DNA of 5,509 nt from Actinomycetota bacterium (GCA_003154635.1 PMDX01000250.1:8687-14195), one strand, 5' to 3'. Positions 1 through 5,509 are shown, numbered from the stretch's first letter. Notes: generated by a model not told the origin, from the sequence alone. Program-made: numbers and translations.

Positions 1-231
1 TTCGAGACCTGGATACTGGTCCAGAACCCGCAGACATCGACAGCGCTCGTGCAGCTCAACTACATGACAGCGGCCGGAAAGGTGGCAGGACCGAAAGTTC
101 AGATCCGAGCGCAGTCTAGGATGACGTTCAACATCGGGCAGACCGTGCCCGGCACGTGGGACGTTTCGACCCAGGTCACGAGCAGCGTTCCGGTCGTTGC
201 CGAGCGCGCCATCTACGGAGACGCGAAGTAG
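1..231 (+). CDS. C-terminal fragment of a YLAEG/DUF5719-like repeat surface protein (5' end off window)
   Basis: Frame 1 is open from the first base to the TAG at 229-231, giving 76 residues that begin FETWILVQNPQ and end ERAIYGDAK. The segment matches the repeat unit found four times in the protein at 3929-5509: FETW.L.QNP, then a (V/L)xYMT strand, a 'xxxSRMTFNI' turn and a closing 'VPVVAERA.Y'. It starts about ten residues into a unit, so this is the last repeat of a longer protein. The internal GTG at 49 is not a credible start because the repeat homology runs through it to the window edge. By analogy with secreted repeat proteins of this type, an extracellular or wall-associated role is likely, but no signal peptide can be seen here. 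The stop lies 9 bp from the stop of the convergent Fe-S gene. I am sure of the family and unsure of the function. Confidence 0.85.
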   Translation, partial: FETWILVQNPQTSTALVQLNYMTAAGKVAGPKVQIRAQSRMTFNIGQTVPGTWDVSTQVTSSVPVVAERAIYGDAK

Positions 232-236
232 CGTCT
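219..236. terminator. Weak stem-loop at the convergent gene junction
   Basis: AGACGC (219-224) and GCGTCT (231-236) form a 6-bp stem with a 6-nt loop. The stem overlaps the stop codon of the left gene and lies just beyond the stop of the Fe-S gene at 241. No T-run follows on either strand, so it is at best a weak bidirectional terminator and may be a chance palindrome. Confidence 0.2.
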
Positions 237-240
237 TGGG

Positions 241-1407
241 TCAGGCGCGCCGCGCGGCTCTGGCGCCGCGGTAGTTCGAGATGTACGCCGGCGTGTAGCG
301 TGTCACGTAGGTGAACCAGCCGCCCGGCGGCTCTTTGTATCCCGGCACCGGTCGCATAGCCCTGATACCGTTGGGGCACGCCACGGCACAGAGTCCGCAG
401 CCGATACAGCGTTCGCTCCTGTGGACTATTCTCATCGAGTCGCCATCACCGGTCAGGACCAGCGCCTTCATCTGGCACGCCTGGACGCACTTGCCGCATT
501 GTTTGCAGCCGGCTTTCTTCACCTCAGGCATGAAGTGTGGCGGCGCGATGAAACCGGGGGCGTTGAAATCTGTGACGACCCTGAGAATGCCGCAGCAACA
601 ACCGCAGCACGAGCACGCGCAATTACCGAACCTGCTATTCTCGGGATTCATCGTCCATGTGATGAGGCCTTCTTTCTCGGCCGCGGCTTTGACCTCGATG
701 ATGTCTTTTCGGCTTGCCTGTTTCATGCGTCCCTGGCGCACGAGAACCCCCGATATGGGACCCATGACAGTGCACGTCTCCAGCATGCCCCCACAACCTT
801 CGCCGACGAGTTGCTTTGAAAGACGGCACTGGCACACCCCTATGGCGAACGTGTCGAAACGCTCCAGGACCGCTTCCAGGCGATCCGATGGCAACGCCAT
901 TGGCTCCTGGGAGATGACCTCACCCACCGGCAGGTAGCGCACCGCCTCGGTGGGTTTCTTGAAGTGGTCCGTAAGGAAACCCGTTTCGAAAAGCGCTTCG
1001 TACAGCTCGGCAAAACGCCTGTGCCACTCAGTCACGCTATCCGGAGAGACGCGCATGAGGACGCTCTCGAACGTGCCGGGGACGATTGGGACCATGTTGA
1101 ACCGTTCGTGCCTGCCGGTGCCAAACGAAATGAGGACGTACTTCTCATGCGCGAGCCGGTGGAGAACGGGGGCGACCTCATCGACGCTCCTTCCCGCCGC
1201 CTTGGCCAGGCCCGCGGCTGTGCGGGGCCGCCACGGTTTCATATATCGCATGACCTCGGCCTCTTCATCGGAGAGCATGTGGCCCACGAACGCGATGAGC
1301 TCGTCGCACATTTTCGGGCCCAGCAGGGAAGGGTGGGAGTAGAGCCGCGCGACCTCGAGGTGTGCCTCGGAAACGGGATATTCTCCGAAGGTGTTTAATG
1401 AGCTCAT
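241..1407 (-). CDS. Winged-helix/Cys-rich 4Fe-4S dicluster ferredoxin-type protein (copy A)
   Basis: 388 aa. Residues about 45-108 read as a winged-helix fold (RTAAGLAKAAGRSVDEV, then a recognition-helix-like VLHRLAHEKYVLI and a wing). Residues 192-212 carry CQC-x10-C-x6-C, and 263-272 carry the polycysteine run CACSCCGCCC. A bacterial 2[4Fe-4S] ferredoxin domain follows: C301/304/307/311 and C334/337/340/344, both CxxCxxCxxxC, the second followed by Pro. The tail is basic (GARAARRA). There is no signal peptide or membrane helix, so it should be a cytoplasmic electron-transfer or redox-sensing protein. The ferredoxin clusters are well supported; what the other cysteines bind (another Fe-S cluster or zinc) is unknown. 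The start is supported by AAAGGAG (1413-1419) 5 nt upstream and by alignment to the paralog. It is probably co-transcribed with copy B, 90 bp upstream. It resembles the ~380-aa '4Fe-4S dicluster domain' proteins of unknown role in anaerobes. Confidence 0.93.
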   Translation of the reverse strand: MSSLNTFGEYPVSEAHLEVARLYSHPSLLGPKMCDELIAFVGHMLSDEEAEVMRYMKPWRPRTAAGLAKAAGRSVDEVAPVLHRLAHEKYVLISFGTGRHERFNMVPIVPGTFESVLMRVSPDSVTEWHRRFAELYEALFETGFLTDHFKKPTEAVRYLPVGEVISQEPMALPSDRLEAVLERFDTFAIGVCQCRLSKQLVGEGCGGMLETCTVMGPISGVLVRQGRMKQASRKDIIEVKAAAEKEGLITWTMNPENSRFGNCACSCCGCCCGILRVVTDFNAPGFIAPPHFMPEVKKAGCKQCGKCVQACQMKALVLTGDGDSMRIVHRSERCIGCGLCAVACPNGIRAMRPVPGYKEPPGGWFTYVTRYTPAYISNYRGARAARRA

Positions 1408-1412
1408 GAGTG

Positions 1413-1419
1413 CTCCTTT
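1413..1419 (-). promoter_or_regulatory. Ribosome binding site of Fe-S copy A
   Basis: AAAGGAG on the minus strand lies 5 nt before the ATG at 1405-1407. It fixes the start and shows that copy A can be translated independently of copy B. No convincing promoter was seen in the 1408-1497 gap. Confidence 0.75.
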
Positions 1420-1497
1420 CCCCTGTCTCGAGCAGAGGCAATTCCGTGTTCGCGCGTCACGCCGGGGCCGTCACCAGGCGTGCAATCGACCACGGCT

Positions 1498-2676
1498 CTA
1501 AACGTGGTTGTTTCGCCGTCGCTTTACAGTGACGCTCAAAGCATTGGAGAAGAAATTCGGTGCGAACCGTGCCATGAACGAGAACCAACCTTTGGCTGGC
1601 TCCCTGTAGCCTGGCACGGGATCCATCTTCACGTTTCCATCAGGGCAGGCCACGGCACAGAGCCCGCAGCCTATACAACGCTCGCTCGTGTGTACGAGCG
1701 TCCCGGAGCTTTCGTCACCCGTCATCACCAGCGATTTCATCTGGCATGCCCGGGCACACTTACCACACAGCTTGCAACTCGCCCGGTCGATGTACGGCAC
1801 GAAATGTGGGGGGGCGACAAAACCGGGGGCGTTGAACTCCGAGATCGTCCTCAGGGCGGCGCAGCAGCAACCGCAACACGAGCAGGCGCCGTTGCCCAGC
1901 TTACCGCTCTCCGAGTTGCCGACCCACGTTATGAGCCCTTCTTTCTCTGCCGCCGCCTTTGTGTCCAGGAACTCTCTCTTGCTCACCAGCTTCATTCGCC
2001 CCTGGCTCGCCACGATCTTCGCTATTGGCCCCATCACGGCACAGACTTCGAGCGACCTCCCACAGCTCTCGCCAATGATCTCCTTTGTCAGCCTGCACTG
2101 GCACACCCCGATGGCGAAGTCGTCGAAGCGCTCGGCTATTATCTCGAGACGGTCGGAGGGGAGGGCCATCGAATGGTTCTCGATGGACTCGCCGACCGGC
2201 AGGTAGTGCAGCGCGTCGAGCGGCCTTTTGTTTGCATACTCGGCGGCGTAACCGGTCTCGTAGAGTGTCTCGTAAAGCTCCGCGAATCGCCGGTGCCAAT
2301 CGGTGACGCTGTCCGGCGACTTCCTGATGAGAACCATCTCGAACGTTCCCGGCATCAGGGGCATCATGTTGAAGAGCTCGCGCTCGCCCGAGCCCGCGCT
2401 GATGAGCACGTATTTCTCGTGAGCCAGGCTATGGAGCGCGGGAGCGATCTCCTCATAGTTCATGCCGGTCGCCCTGGCAAGGCCGGCGGCGGTTCGCGGC
2501 CTCTTGAGGTGGCGCATTATCTCGGCTTCTTCGTCGGTCAGCATGTGGCCAACGAGTGCTATGAGCTCATCGCACATCTTTGGGCCTAGAAGAGTCGGGC
2601 GGGTATAAAGCCTGGCGACCTCGAGGTGCGCTCGGGACACGCCGGGGTACTCGCCGAATGTGACGCTTGCTGACAT
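1498..2676 (-). CDS. Winged-helix/Cys-rich 4Fe-4S dicluster ferredoxin-type protein (copy B)
   Basis: 392 aa, paralog of copy A; by hand about 245 of roughly 370 aligned residues are identical. Domains fall at the same positions: winged-helix-like region about 45-105, CQC-x10-C-x6-C at 192-212, ACSCCGCCC at 264-272, and 2[4Fe-4S] motifs at C301/304/307/311 and C334/337/340/344. The one cysteine difference in the core is at 263, Gly here and Cys in copy A. The tail is basic (VKRRRNNHV). An in-frame ATG exists 15 nt upstream (2689-2691), but the ribosome binding site AAAAGGAG lies between the two ATGs, so the second ATG (2674-2676) is the real start. That makes the N-terminus MSASVTFGEYP, matching MSSLNTFGEYP of copy A. 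The likely role is cytoplasmic electron transfer or redox sensing; substrate and partner cannot be read from the sequence. First gene of a probable B-A operon. Confidence 0.93.
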   Translation of the reverse strand: MSASVTFGEYPGVSRAHLEVARLYTRPTLLGPKMCDELIALVGHMLTDEEAEIMRHLKRPRTAAGLARATGMNYEEIAPALHSLAHEKYVLISAGSGERELFNMMPLMPGTFEMVLIRKSPDSVTDWHRRFAELYETLYETGYAAEYANKRPLDALHYLPVGESIENHSMALPSDRLEIIAERFDDFAIGVCQCRLTKEIIGESCGRSLEVCAVMGPIAKIVASQGRMKLVSKREFLDTKAAAEKEGLITWVGNSESGKLGNGACSCCGCCCAALRTISEFNAPGFVAPPHFVPYIDRASCKLCGKCARACQMKSLVMTGDESSGTLVHTSERCIGCGLCAVACPDGNVKMDPVPGYREPAKGWFSFMARFAPNFFSNALSVTVKRRRNNHV

Positions 2677-2680
2677 AACG

Positions 2681-2688
2681 CTCCTTTT
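2681..2688 (-). promoter_or_regulatory. Ribosome binding site that decides the start of Fe-S copy B
   Basis: AAAAGGAG on the minus strand, 4 nt before ATG 2674-2676. It overlaps the first codons of the longer reading frame starting at 2691, which argues against that longer start. The paralog's N-terminus supports the same choice. Confidence 0.8.
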
Positions 2689-2723
2689 CATGCCTCGTGC
2701 CGAGGTGGGGGTATCAATCAGTG

Positions 2724-2746
2724 CCGCGATACCGTAGGTACCGCGG
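2724..2746 (-). promoter_or_regulatory. 10-bp hairpin in the leader of the Fe-S gene pair
   Basis: On the minus strand, CCGCGGTACC (2737-2746) and GGTATCGCGG (2724-2733) flank a TAC triloop. In minus-strand RNA all ten positions pair, one as G-U. On the plus strand the same position would be an A-C mismatch, so the pairing favours the transcript sense of the Fe-S genes. It lies about 48 nt upstream of the copy B start and downstream of the candidate -10 box at 2770-2775. It could be an attenuating or stabilising RNA hairpin, or an operator dyad for a regulator. There is no T-run after it, so it is not a standard terminator. Confidence 0.45.
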
Positions 2747-2769
2747 ACTTGCCTGCACTCTGCGCGAAC

Positions 2770-2775
2770 AGTATA
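2770..2775 (-). promoter_or_regulatory. Candidate -10 box for the Fe-S gene pair
   Basis: TATACT on the minus strand differs from TATAAT at one position and lies about 94 nt upstream of the copy B start. The -35 region 17 bp further upstream (TTCATT) matches TTGACA poorly. A start site near 2763 would place the hairpin at 2724-2746 within the first 40 nt of the transcript. The call rests mainly on the -10 box, so it is tentative. Confidence 0.3.
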
Positions 2776-2806
2776 TCCTCACCAACCCGACTAATGAATG
2801 TCCCAG

Positions 2807-2836
2807 CCCCTCACCCTCGAGGGAGGAGGGTTGAGG
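2807..2836. repeat. GC-rich REP-like inverted repeat
   Basis: CCCCTCACCCTC (2807-2818) pairs with GAGGGTTGAGG (2826-2836) as a 10-bp stem with one bulged base. It contains the perfect palindrome CCCTCGAGGG (2814-2823) as an alternative fold. The composition is typical of the 'CCCTCACCC...GGGTGAGGG' intergenic palindromes scattered in many bacterial genomes. It sits about 50 nt after the stop of the DUF4190-like gene and could help end that transcript, but no T-run follows. An 11-bp direct repeat, GAGGTGGGGGT, occurs at 2702-2712 and 2833-2843. Confidence 0.4.
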
Positions 2837-2885
2837 TGGGGGTGAAGTTAACGAAACAGTGCGAAAAGATGGGTTTCTGTGGATC

Positions 2886-3677
2886 TTAGATCCGGGTGAA
2901 GATGAAGACCGCGGCGGTGGTGAGAGAGAAGAGTATGCCCAGGATACCGCAAATAAGGCCTGCACGCGCCAGGCCGGCGCCGCCGAGCGCCATCTCTTCA
3001 GTGGAGTGGGAATCTCCTCCCAGGGCAAGGCCCACAGCGATCATCCCGGGGAATATTCCAAGAAACGGGACTATCATCGACACCAGACCCAGCGCGAAAC
3101 TGGCACGGTAGCGTCTGTCTTGCCTCCCCATTGTCGATGCGGCGAGGTGCTGGATCTGCCTTGCATCGGCGACCTCCTGTCGAGGTTGGGTTATCATCAC
3201 CCTGCTCCGGCTGCGCGAGATCCTCGAGGTAACCGTGGATACGATGGTCGCAAGCGCCTTTCTGAACCCCGAAGCGCCCTTGGCGGCTTCACGGCTCGCC
3301 CGCGGTCTTTGCTGCATGCGTGCTCCACGCGCTCGGGCGGCGTTCCTTATCTCGATCGTGTCGCGCCCCGGCATCAGCCGCTTTATATCGACCTTGTCAC
3401 CGGAGCGCTGGAGCCTTCCTGTCGTAGAGTTCTGGATATCCAGCTTATCCTTCCTGGCGACGTATGCCGACCGGGCGCGATTGGCCGTTGCGCCCTGGCG
3501 CGCCGGCTGTCCCTTCGGCCCGTACTGGATCTGGCCCTTCGGCCTGGCGCGCGCGGCCGTGGAAGCACTGTCGCCCCGGGCATGAGGCCTGGTTCCGGGG
3601 ATCCTTTGGAGATTGGTGTGATGCGGGACCTGAGATGGTCTCACGCTGGGCGCTCCTTGCGCCACGTGATTCGCCAA
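2886..3677 (-). CDS. Putative membrane protein: basic low-complexity N-terminus plus DUF4190-like two-helix domain
   Basis: 263 aa from the chosen start. Residues about 1-185 are hydrophilic and strongly basic, rich in Arg, Gln and Lys (for example PKGQIQYGPKGQPARQ), with no recognised domain. The last 76 residues hold two membrane helices, about 192-219 (FALGLVSMIVPFLG...) and 238-259 (ICGILGILFSLTTAAVF). They are joined by a loop ending GGAGLARAGLICGILG, as in DUF4190-type proteins. The start is uncertain. TTG 3675-3677 is preceded by AGGAGGT at 7 nt; GTG 3642-3644 has AAGGAG at 8 nt (252 aa). The ATG at 3869 would give 327 aa but has no good ribosome binding site, and its extra residues lack coding-like codon use. 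Third-position G/C bias is clear from about 3580 downward. Function unknown; the basic part may sit in the cytoplasm near nucleic acid or anionic lipid, which is inference only. Confidence 0.7.
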   Translation of the reverse strand: MANHVAQGAPSVRPSQVPHHTNLQRIPGTRPHARGDSASTAARARPKGQIQYGPKGQPARQGATANRARSAYVARKDKLDIQNSTTGRLQRSGDKVDIKRLMPGRDTIEIRNAARARGARMQQRPRASREAAKGASGFRKALATIVSTVTSRISRSRSRVMITQPRQEVADARQIQHLAASTMGRQDRRYRASFALGLVSMIVPFLGIFPGMIAVGLALGGDSHSTEEMALGGAGLARAGLICGILGILFSLTTAAVFIFTRI

Positions 3678-3928
3678 GAGTCGGACCTCCTGTCCAAGAG
3701 TTCGTTCCTTCCAAGGGCCGGGCTCGGCGCAGCACGGAATCGGGCCGCGCAATGCGCGTGGTGCCCGGCGATTCCATTTTTCAAGGAACACGATCTGCTC
3801 ACAAGCGAGAAAAAGGTGACCGACCAAAGTAATTCGGTTGAGGCTGTCGATCGTTTTTCTGAAGGGCACCTGATGCGAAGCCGGGCCTGCGAGACACGGC
3901 TCAAGAAGAGATATCGGAAGAGTCGGAG
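3678..3928. other. Gap between the repeat protein and the DUF4190-like gene, with a structured element
   Basis: No convincing gene on either strand. The ATG-initiated extension from 3869 runs through it but lacks support. On the minus strand at 3736-3775, GGAATCG (3769-3775) pairs with CGATTCC (3736-3742). Inside this lie GGC/GCC and a CGCG/CGCG hairpin with loop CATTG (3746-3758 includes the perfect dyad CGCGCA-A-TGCGCG). Together these give 14 base pairs with two bulges on the 5' side, about 60 nt before the TTG start. I do not recognise a known riboswitch class, and no promoter is evident. Confidence 0.4.
3685..3691 (-). promoter_or_regulatory. AGGAGGT ribosome binding site before a TTG start
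   Basis: AGGAGGT on the minus strand, 7 nt before TTG 3675-3677. It overlaps the loop and 3' arm of a small stem (TTGGAC / GTCCGA around AGGAG, 3681-3697, one wobble pair), so folding could modulate access to it. This supports TTG as the start of the DUF4190-like gene, although GTG 3642-3644 remains possible. Confidence 0.45.
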
Positions 3929-5509
3929 CTAATCAGAGAAGCCGCCGATCGTGTCAGTACCCGCTCCTCGATTGTTCCAGTACATCGCCCTCTCGACCAT
4001 TATCTTCTTGCCCGATGTCTTGCACCTGACCAGGATGGCGGCGCGCCCGTTGGGTATCTTGTCGGCCATGTTGAAGGTCTGTCGGGAGTTCCCTGCTATG
4101 ACCGCCGTGACCGTAGTGTTTCCCTTACCGGTCGGGGTAAGGTATGTCACGGCTATGGAGACCGAGGTCGGGTTGGGGTTTTGAACGAGCGTCCACGTTT
4201 CGTAGCCGTTCTGGGTCTGACCATCGGGCAGGTAGAAAACCTTGTGCGGCGAGCTCATGCCGATAGAGTCGTGACACGCCTCTCCAAGTCCCTTGTCCCA
4301 GTACATCGCGCGCTCAGCTATGAGCGGTAGAGAACCCTGGACGTGCGCAGACAGGTCTTTGCCCGGTACGTAGTCGTTTACCTTTATCGTCTTTCTCGAG
4401 TTGGCGGGCACCACCAACGGGTCTTGTTTGACGGGCCCCGCAGGTGTCATGTAAGTGATGTTGACCGTGTTGTCCGAGCTGTTCGGGTTCTGAACGAGCA
4501 CGTACGTCGTGAAGCCCCAGTCGGTCGTGCCCTCGGCCAGGTAGTAATCCCTTGCGGGGCCCGTAGTGCCTATCGAGTCATGTCCCTCTCGCCTGTTGTT
4601 TCTGTACATGGCGCGCTCGCAGATGACAGGCTGAGACCCCACTACTTTGATGGACGCATCGTAGGCGCCGATGTCCTTGGACATGTCGAACGATGCGCGT
4701 GATCCCGCAGCCACGGTCTTGGTGACGGTCCGAGGCCCGGTCCCTTCGATCATGTACGTGACCTGGCAACTCGCGGCTTTCGTCCCCGGGTTCTGGATGA
4801 GGAGCCACGTCTCGAATCCCCAGTTCGAGGAACCTTCCGCCAGGTACCACACGGGCGAGGGAGCCGTGACTCCGACGGAGGAATGTCCTTCCTGGGATGC
4901 CGCCCCCGGCCCGGTCCAGAGCATGCGCCTGTCGACCGCTATCGGCTTCTCCTCCAGGCACTGCACCCTCGTGGAGAAGTCGGCTTTGCCTATATCGTTT
5001 CTCGGGTTTATCACCGTCTGGGACATCGCCGGCAGCTTGATGTCAGGTCTCGTCTTCGTGCCTTTCTTTGTGTTATAGGTAACCTTTGCCGTGACCGTTT
5101 CCGAATTGGGGTTTTCTATTGTCACGTAAGTATCGAAACCCCAGTCCGACGAGCCCTCGGCGAGATACCAGTTCACGGCTGTCGAAGGTATGCCACTCCA
5201 GACCTCGCAGCCCTGCTTGGAGTTGGACGTGCCGACGTACGCGACCTCCTGGCCGGCCTCTGTGACGGTCGCCATCGACATCATCCCGGAGTTGTTCGCG
5301 TTGCCGAACCCGTCTATCGCGGCGGCGTTCCAGGACTTTCCGTCAAATGTCTCGAGCTTGCCCGGGCCACTGGCGTTGATCGCGCCCACCAGCAGGTGTT
5401 GCTTGCCGCCGCTCGTTATGTTCTCCATGCATGCCGCCGCAAAGTCATCGCTGCTTCCGAACCCGTTCTTGACGACCTCCGCGGGTGTCCCACTGCCAGT
5501 GTAGCTATA
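3929..5509 (-). CDS. C-terminal part of a large secreted protein: propeller-type repeats plus four YLAEG/DUF5719-like repeats (5' end off window)
   Basis: The frame is open from the window edge to the TAG at 3929-3931, giving 526 residues. The ATG at 5426-5428 is internal, because the upstream 27 residues (KNGFGSSDDFAAAC) continue the same repeat pattern. Residues about 1-105 hold two units of a propeller-like motif (GFG..NN......, then YVGTSNSKQGCEVW). Four units of about 101-107 aa begin at residues 114 (WYLAEGSSDWGF), 221 (WYLAEGSSNWGF), 322 (YYLAEGTTDWGF) and 425 (FYLPDGQTQNGY). The protein ends GAGTDTIGGFSD. The beta-rich, Gly/Asn/Thr-rich composition fits an extracellular surface or wall protein. 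No enzymatic motif is visible in this part, and the signal peptide would lie off the window. The left-edge fragment at 1-231 belongs to the same repeat family. I recall this architecture, including the order of the four units, as recurrent in uncultured anaerobic Actinomycetota. Confidence 0.88.
   Translation of the reverse strand, partial: YSYTGSGTPAEVVKNGFGSSDDFAAACMENITSGGKQHLLVGAINASGPGKLETFDGKSWNAAAIDGFGNANNSGMMSMATVTEAGQEVAYVGTSNSKQGCEVWSGIPSTAVNWYLAEGSSDWGFDTYVTIENPNSETVTAKVTYNTKKGTKTRPDIKLPAMSQTVINPRNDIGKADFSTRVQCLEEKPIAVDRRMLWTGPGAASQEGHSSVGVTAPSPVWYLAEGSSNWGFETWLLIQNPGTKAASCQVTYMIEGTGPRTVTKTVAAGSRASFDMSKDIGAYDASIKVVGSQPVICERAMYRNNRREGHDSIGTTGPARDYYLAEGTTDWGFTTYVLVQNPNSSDNTVNITYMTPAGPVKQDPLVVPANSRKTIKVNDYVPGKDLSAHVQGSLPLIAERAMYWDKGLGEACHDSIGMSSPHKVFYLPDGQTQNGYETWTLVQNPNPTSVSIAVTYLTPTGKGNTTVTAVIAGNSRQTFNMADKIPNGRAAILVRCKTSGKKIMVERAMYWNNRGAGTDTIGGFSD
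3932..5170 (-). repeat. Four tandem ~100-aa YLAEG repeats within the right-hand CDS
   Basis: Units at 4850-5170, 4547-4849, 4238-4546 and 3932-4237. Each opens with an aromatic-Y-L-(A/P)-(E/D)-G block, then (D/E)TY or ETW, (I/V)QNP, a V.YxT strand, a turn with S(R/Q), and a closing (V/I).(E/D)R.M(Y/L)W or similar. The copies are diverged rather than identical, so they are ancient domain duplications and not recent tandem copies. Confidence 0.85.

Noticed and set aside
592..621. HdrB-type CCG domain in the Cys-rich core
   Set aside because: The spacing is wrong: the CCG signature needs a CC pair separated by about 30 residues from other cysteines, whereas here seven cysteines are packed in ten residues.
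311..937. Plus-strand open frames opposite Fe-S copy A
   Set aside because: Antisense shadows of a well-supported gene; no ribosome binding site or family signature.
1480..2589. 369-codon open frame on the plus strand opposite Fe-S copy B
   Set aside because: It is fully antisense to a gene with clear ferredoxin motifs and a good ribosome binding site. Its protein is Arg/His-rich without recognisable motifs, and similar shadow frames occur opposite copy A, as expected in GC-rich DNA.
2677..2691. Upstream in-frame ATG (2689-2691) as start of Fe-S copy B
   Set aside because: The ribosome binding site lies downstream of this ATG, and the paralog aligns from the second ATG.
3678..3869. N-terminal extension of the DUF4190-like protein to ATG 3869
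   Set aside because: No ribosome binding site precedes that ATG, codon third positions lose the G/C bias, and the stretch is better explained as leader DNA with a hairpin. It cannot be fully excluded.
2859..3932. 357-codon plus-strand frame opposite the DUF4190-like gene
   Set aside because: The minus frame gives two credible membrane helices and a family-like C-terminus. The plus frame gives a low-complexity Arg-rich product with no domain.
5426..5428. ATG as true start of the right-hand repeat protein
   Set aside because: The frame stays open to the window edge, and the residues upstream continue the GFG propeller motif, so the gene is partial.
1..5509. CRISPR array, tRNA, rRNA, transposase or phage genes
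   Set aside because: I looked for regularly spaced identical repeats, cloverleaf-like segments and mobile-element protein motifs and saw none.

Overview
The window looks like a GC-rich bacterial chromosome fragment from an anaerobe. The closest match I can recall is the uncultured, deep-branching anaerobic Actinomycetota of subsurface and hot-spring habitats. Their genomes carry many extracellular proteins with a '(W/Y)YLAEG...WGF.TY...QNPN' repeat (DUF5719-like) that end in 'GTDTIGG.SD', alongside many ferredoxin-type proteins. This placement comes from memory of the protein style; no search was run.

Layout. (1) Bases 1-231, + strand: the last 76 codons of a repeat-type surface protein whose body lies off the left edge. 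(2) Bases 241-1407 and 1498-2676, - strand: two tandem paralogous iron-sulfur proteins of 388 and 392 aa, about two-thirds identical by hand alignment. Each has an N-terminal winged-helix-like domain, a CQC-x10-C-x6-C motif, an extremely Cys-rich core (ACSCCGCCC) and a C-terminal 2[4Fe-4S] ferredoxin domain. (3) Bases 2677-2885: a leader region with a candidate -10 box, a stable hairpin that pairs fully only in the - strand RNA, and a GC-rich REP-like inverted repeat. (4) Bases 2886-3677, - strand: a small membrane protein with a long basic low-complexity N-terminus and a DUF4190-like two-helix C-terminus. (5) Bases 3678-3928: no gene, but a compact RNA-type hairpin. (6) Bases 3929-5509, - strand: the 3' part of a large secreted protein with a propeller-type 'GFG..NN.......YVGT' segment followed by four YLAEG repeats. 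It runs off the right edge.

The four - strand genes are co-directional, and the left fragment converges on them with only 9 bp between stops. The two Fe-S genes probably form one transcription unit (90 bp gap, each with its own strong ribosome binding site). Their shared architecture suggests cytoplasmic electron carriers or Fe-S-based redox sensors. I see no catalytic partner gene here, so the electron donor and acceptor are unknown. The flanking repeat proteins are probably cell-surface proteins not functionally tied to the Fe-S pair.

The most interesting items are the tandem winged-helix/polycysteine/ferredoxin pair with its one differing cysteine, the leader hairpin in front of it, and the structured element upstream of the DUF4190-like gene.
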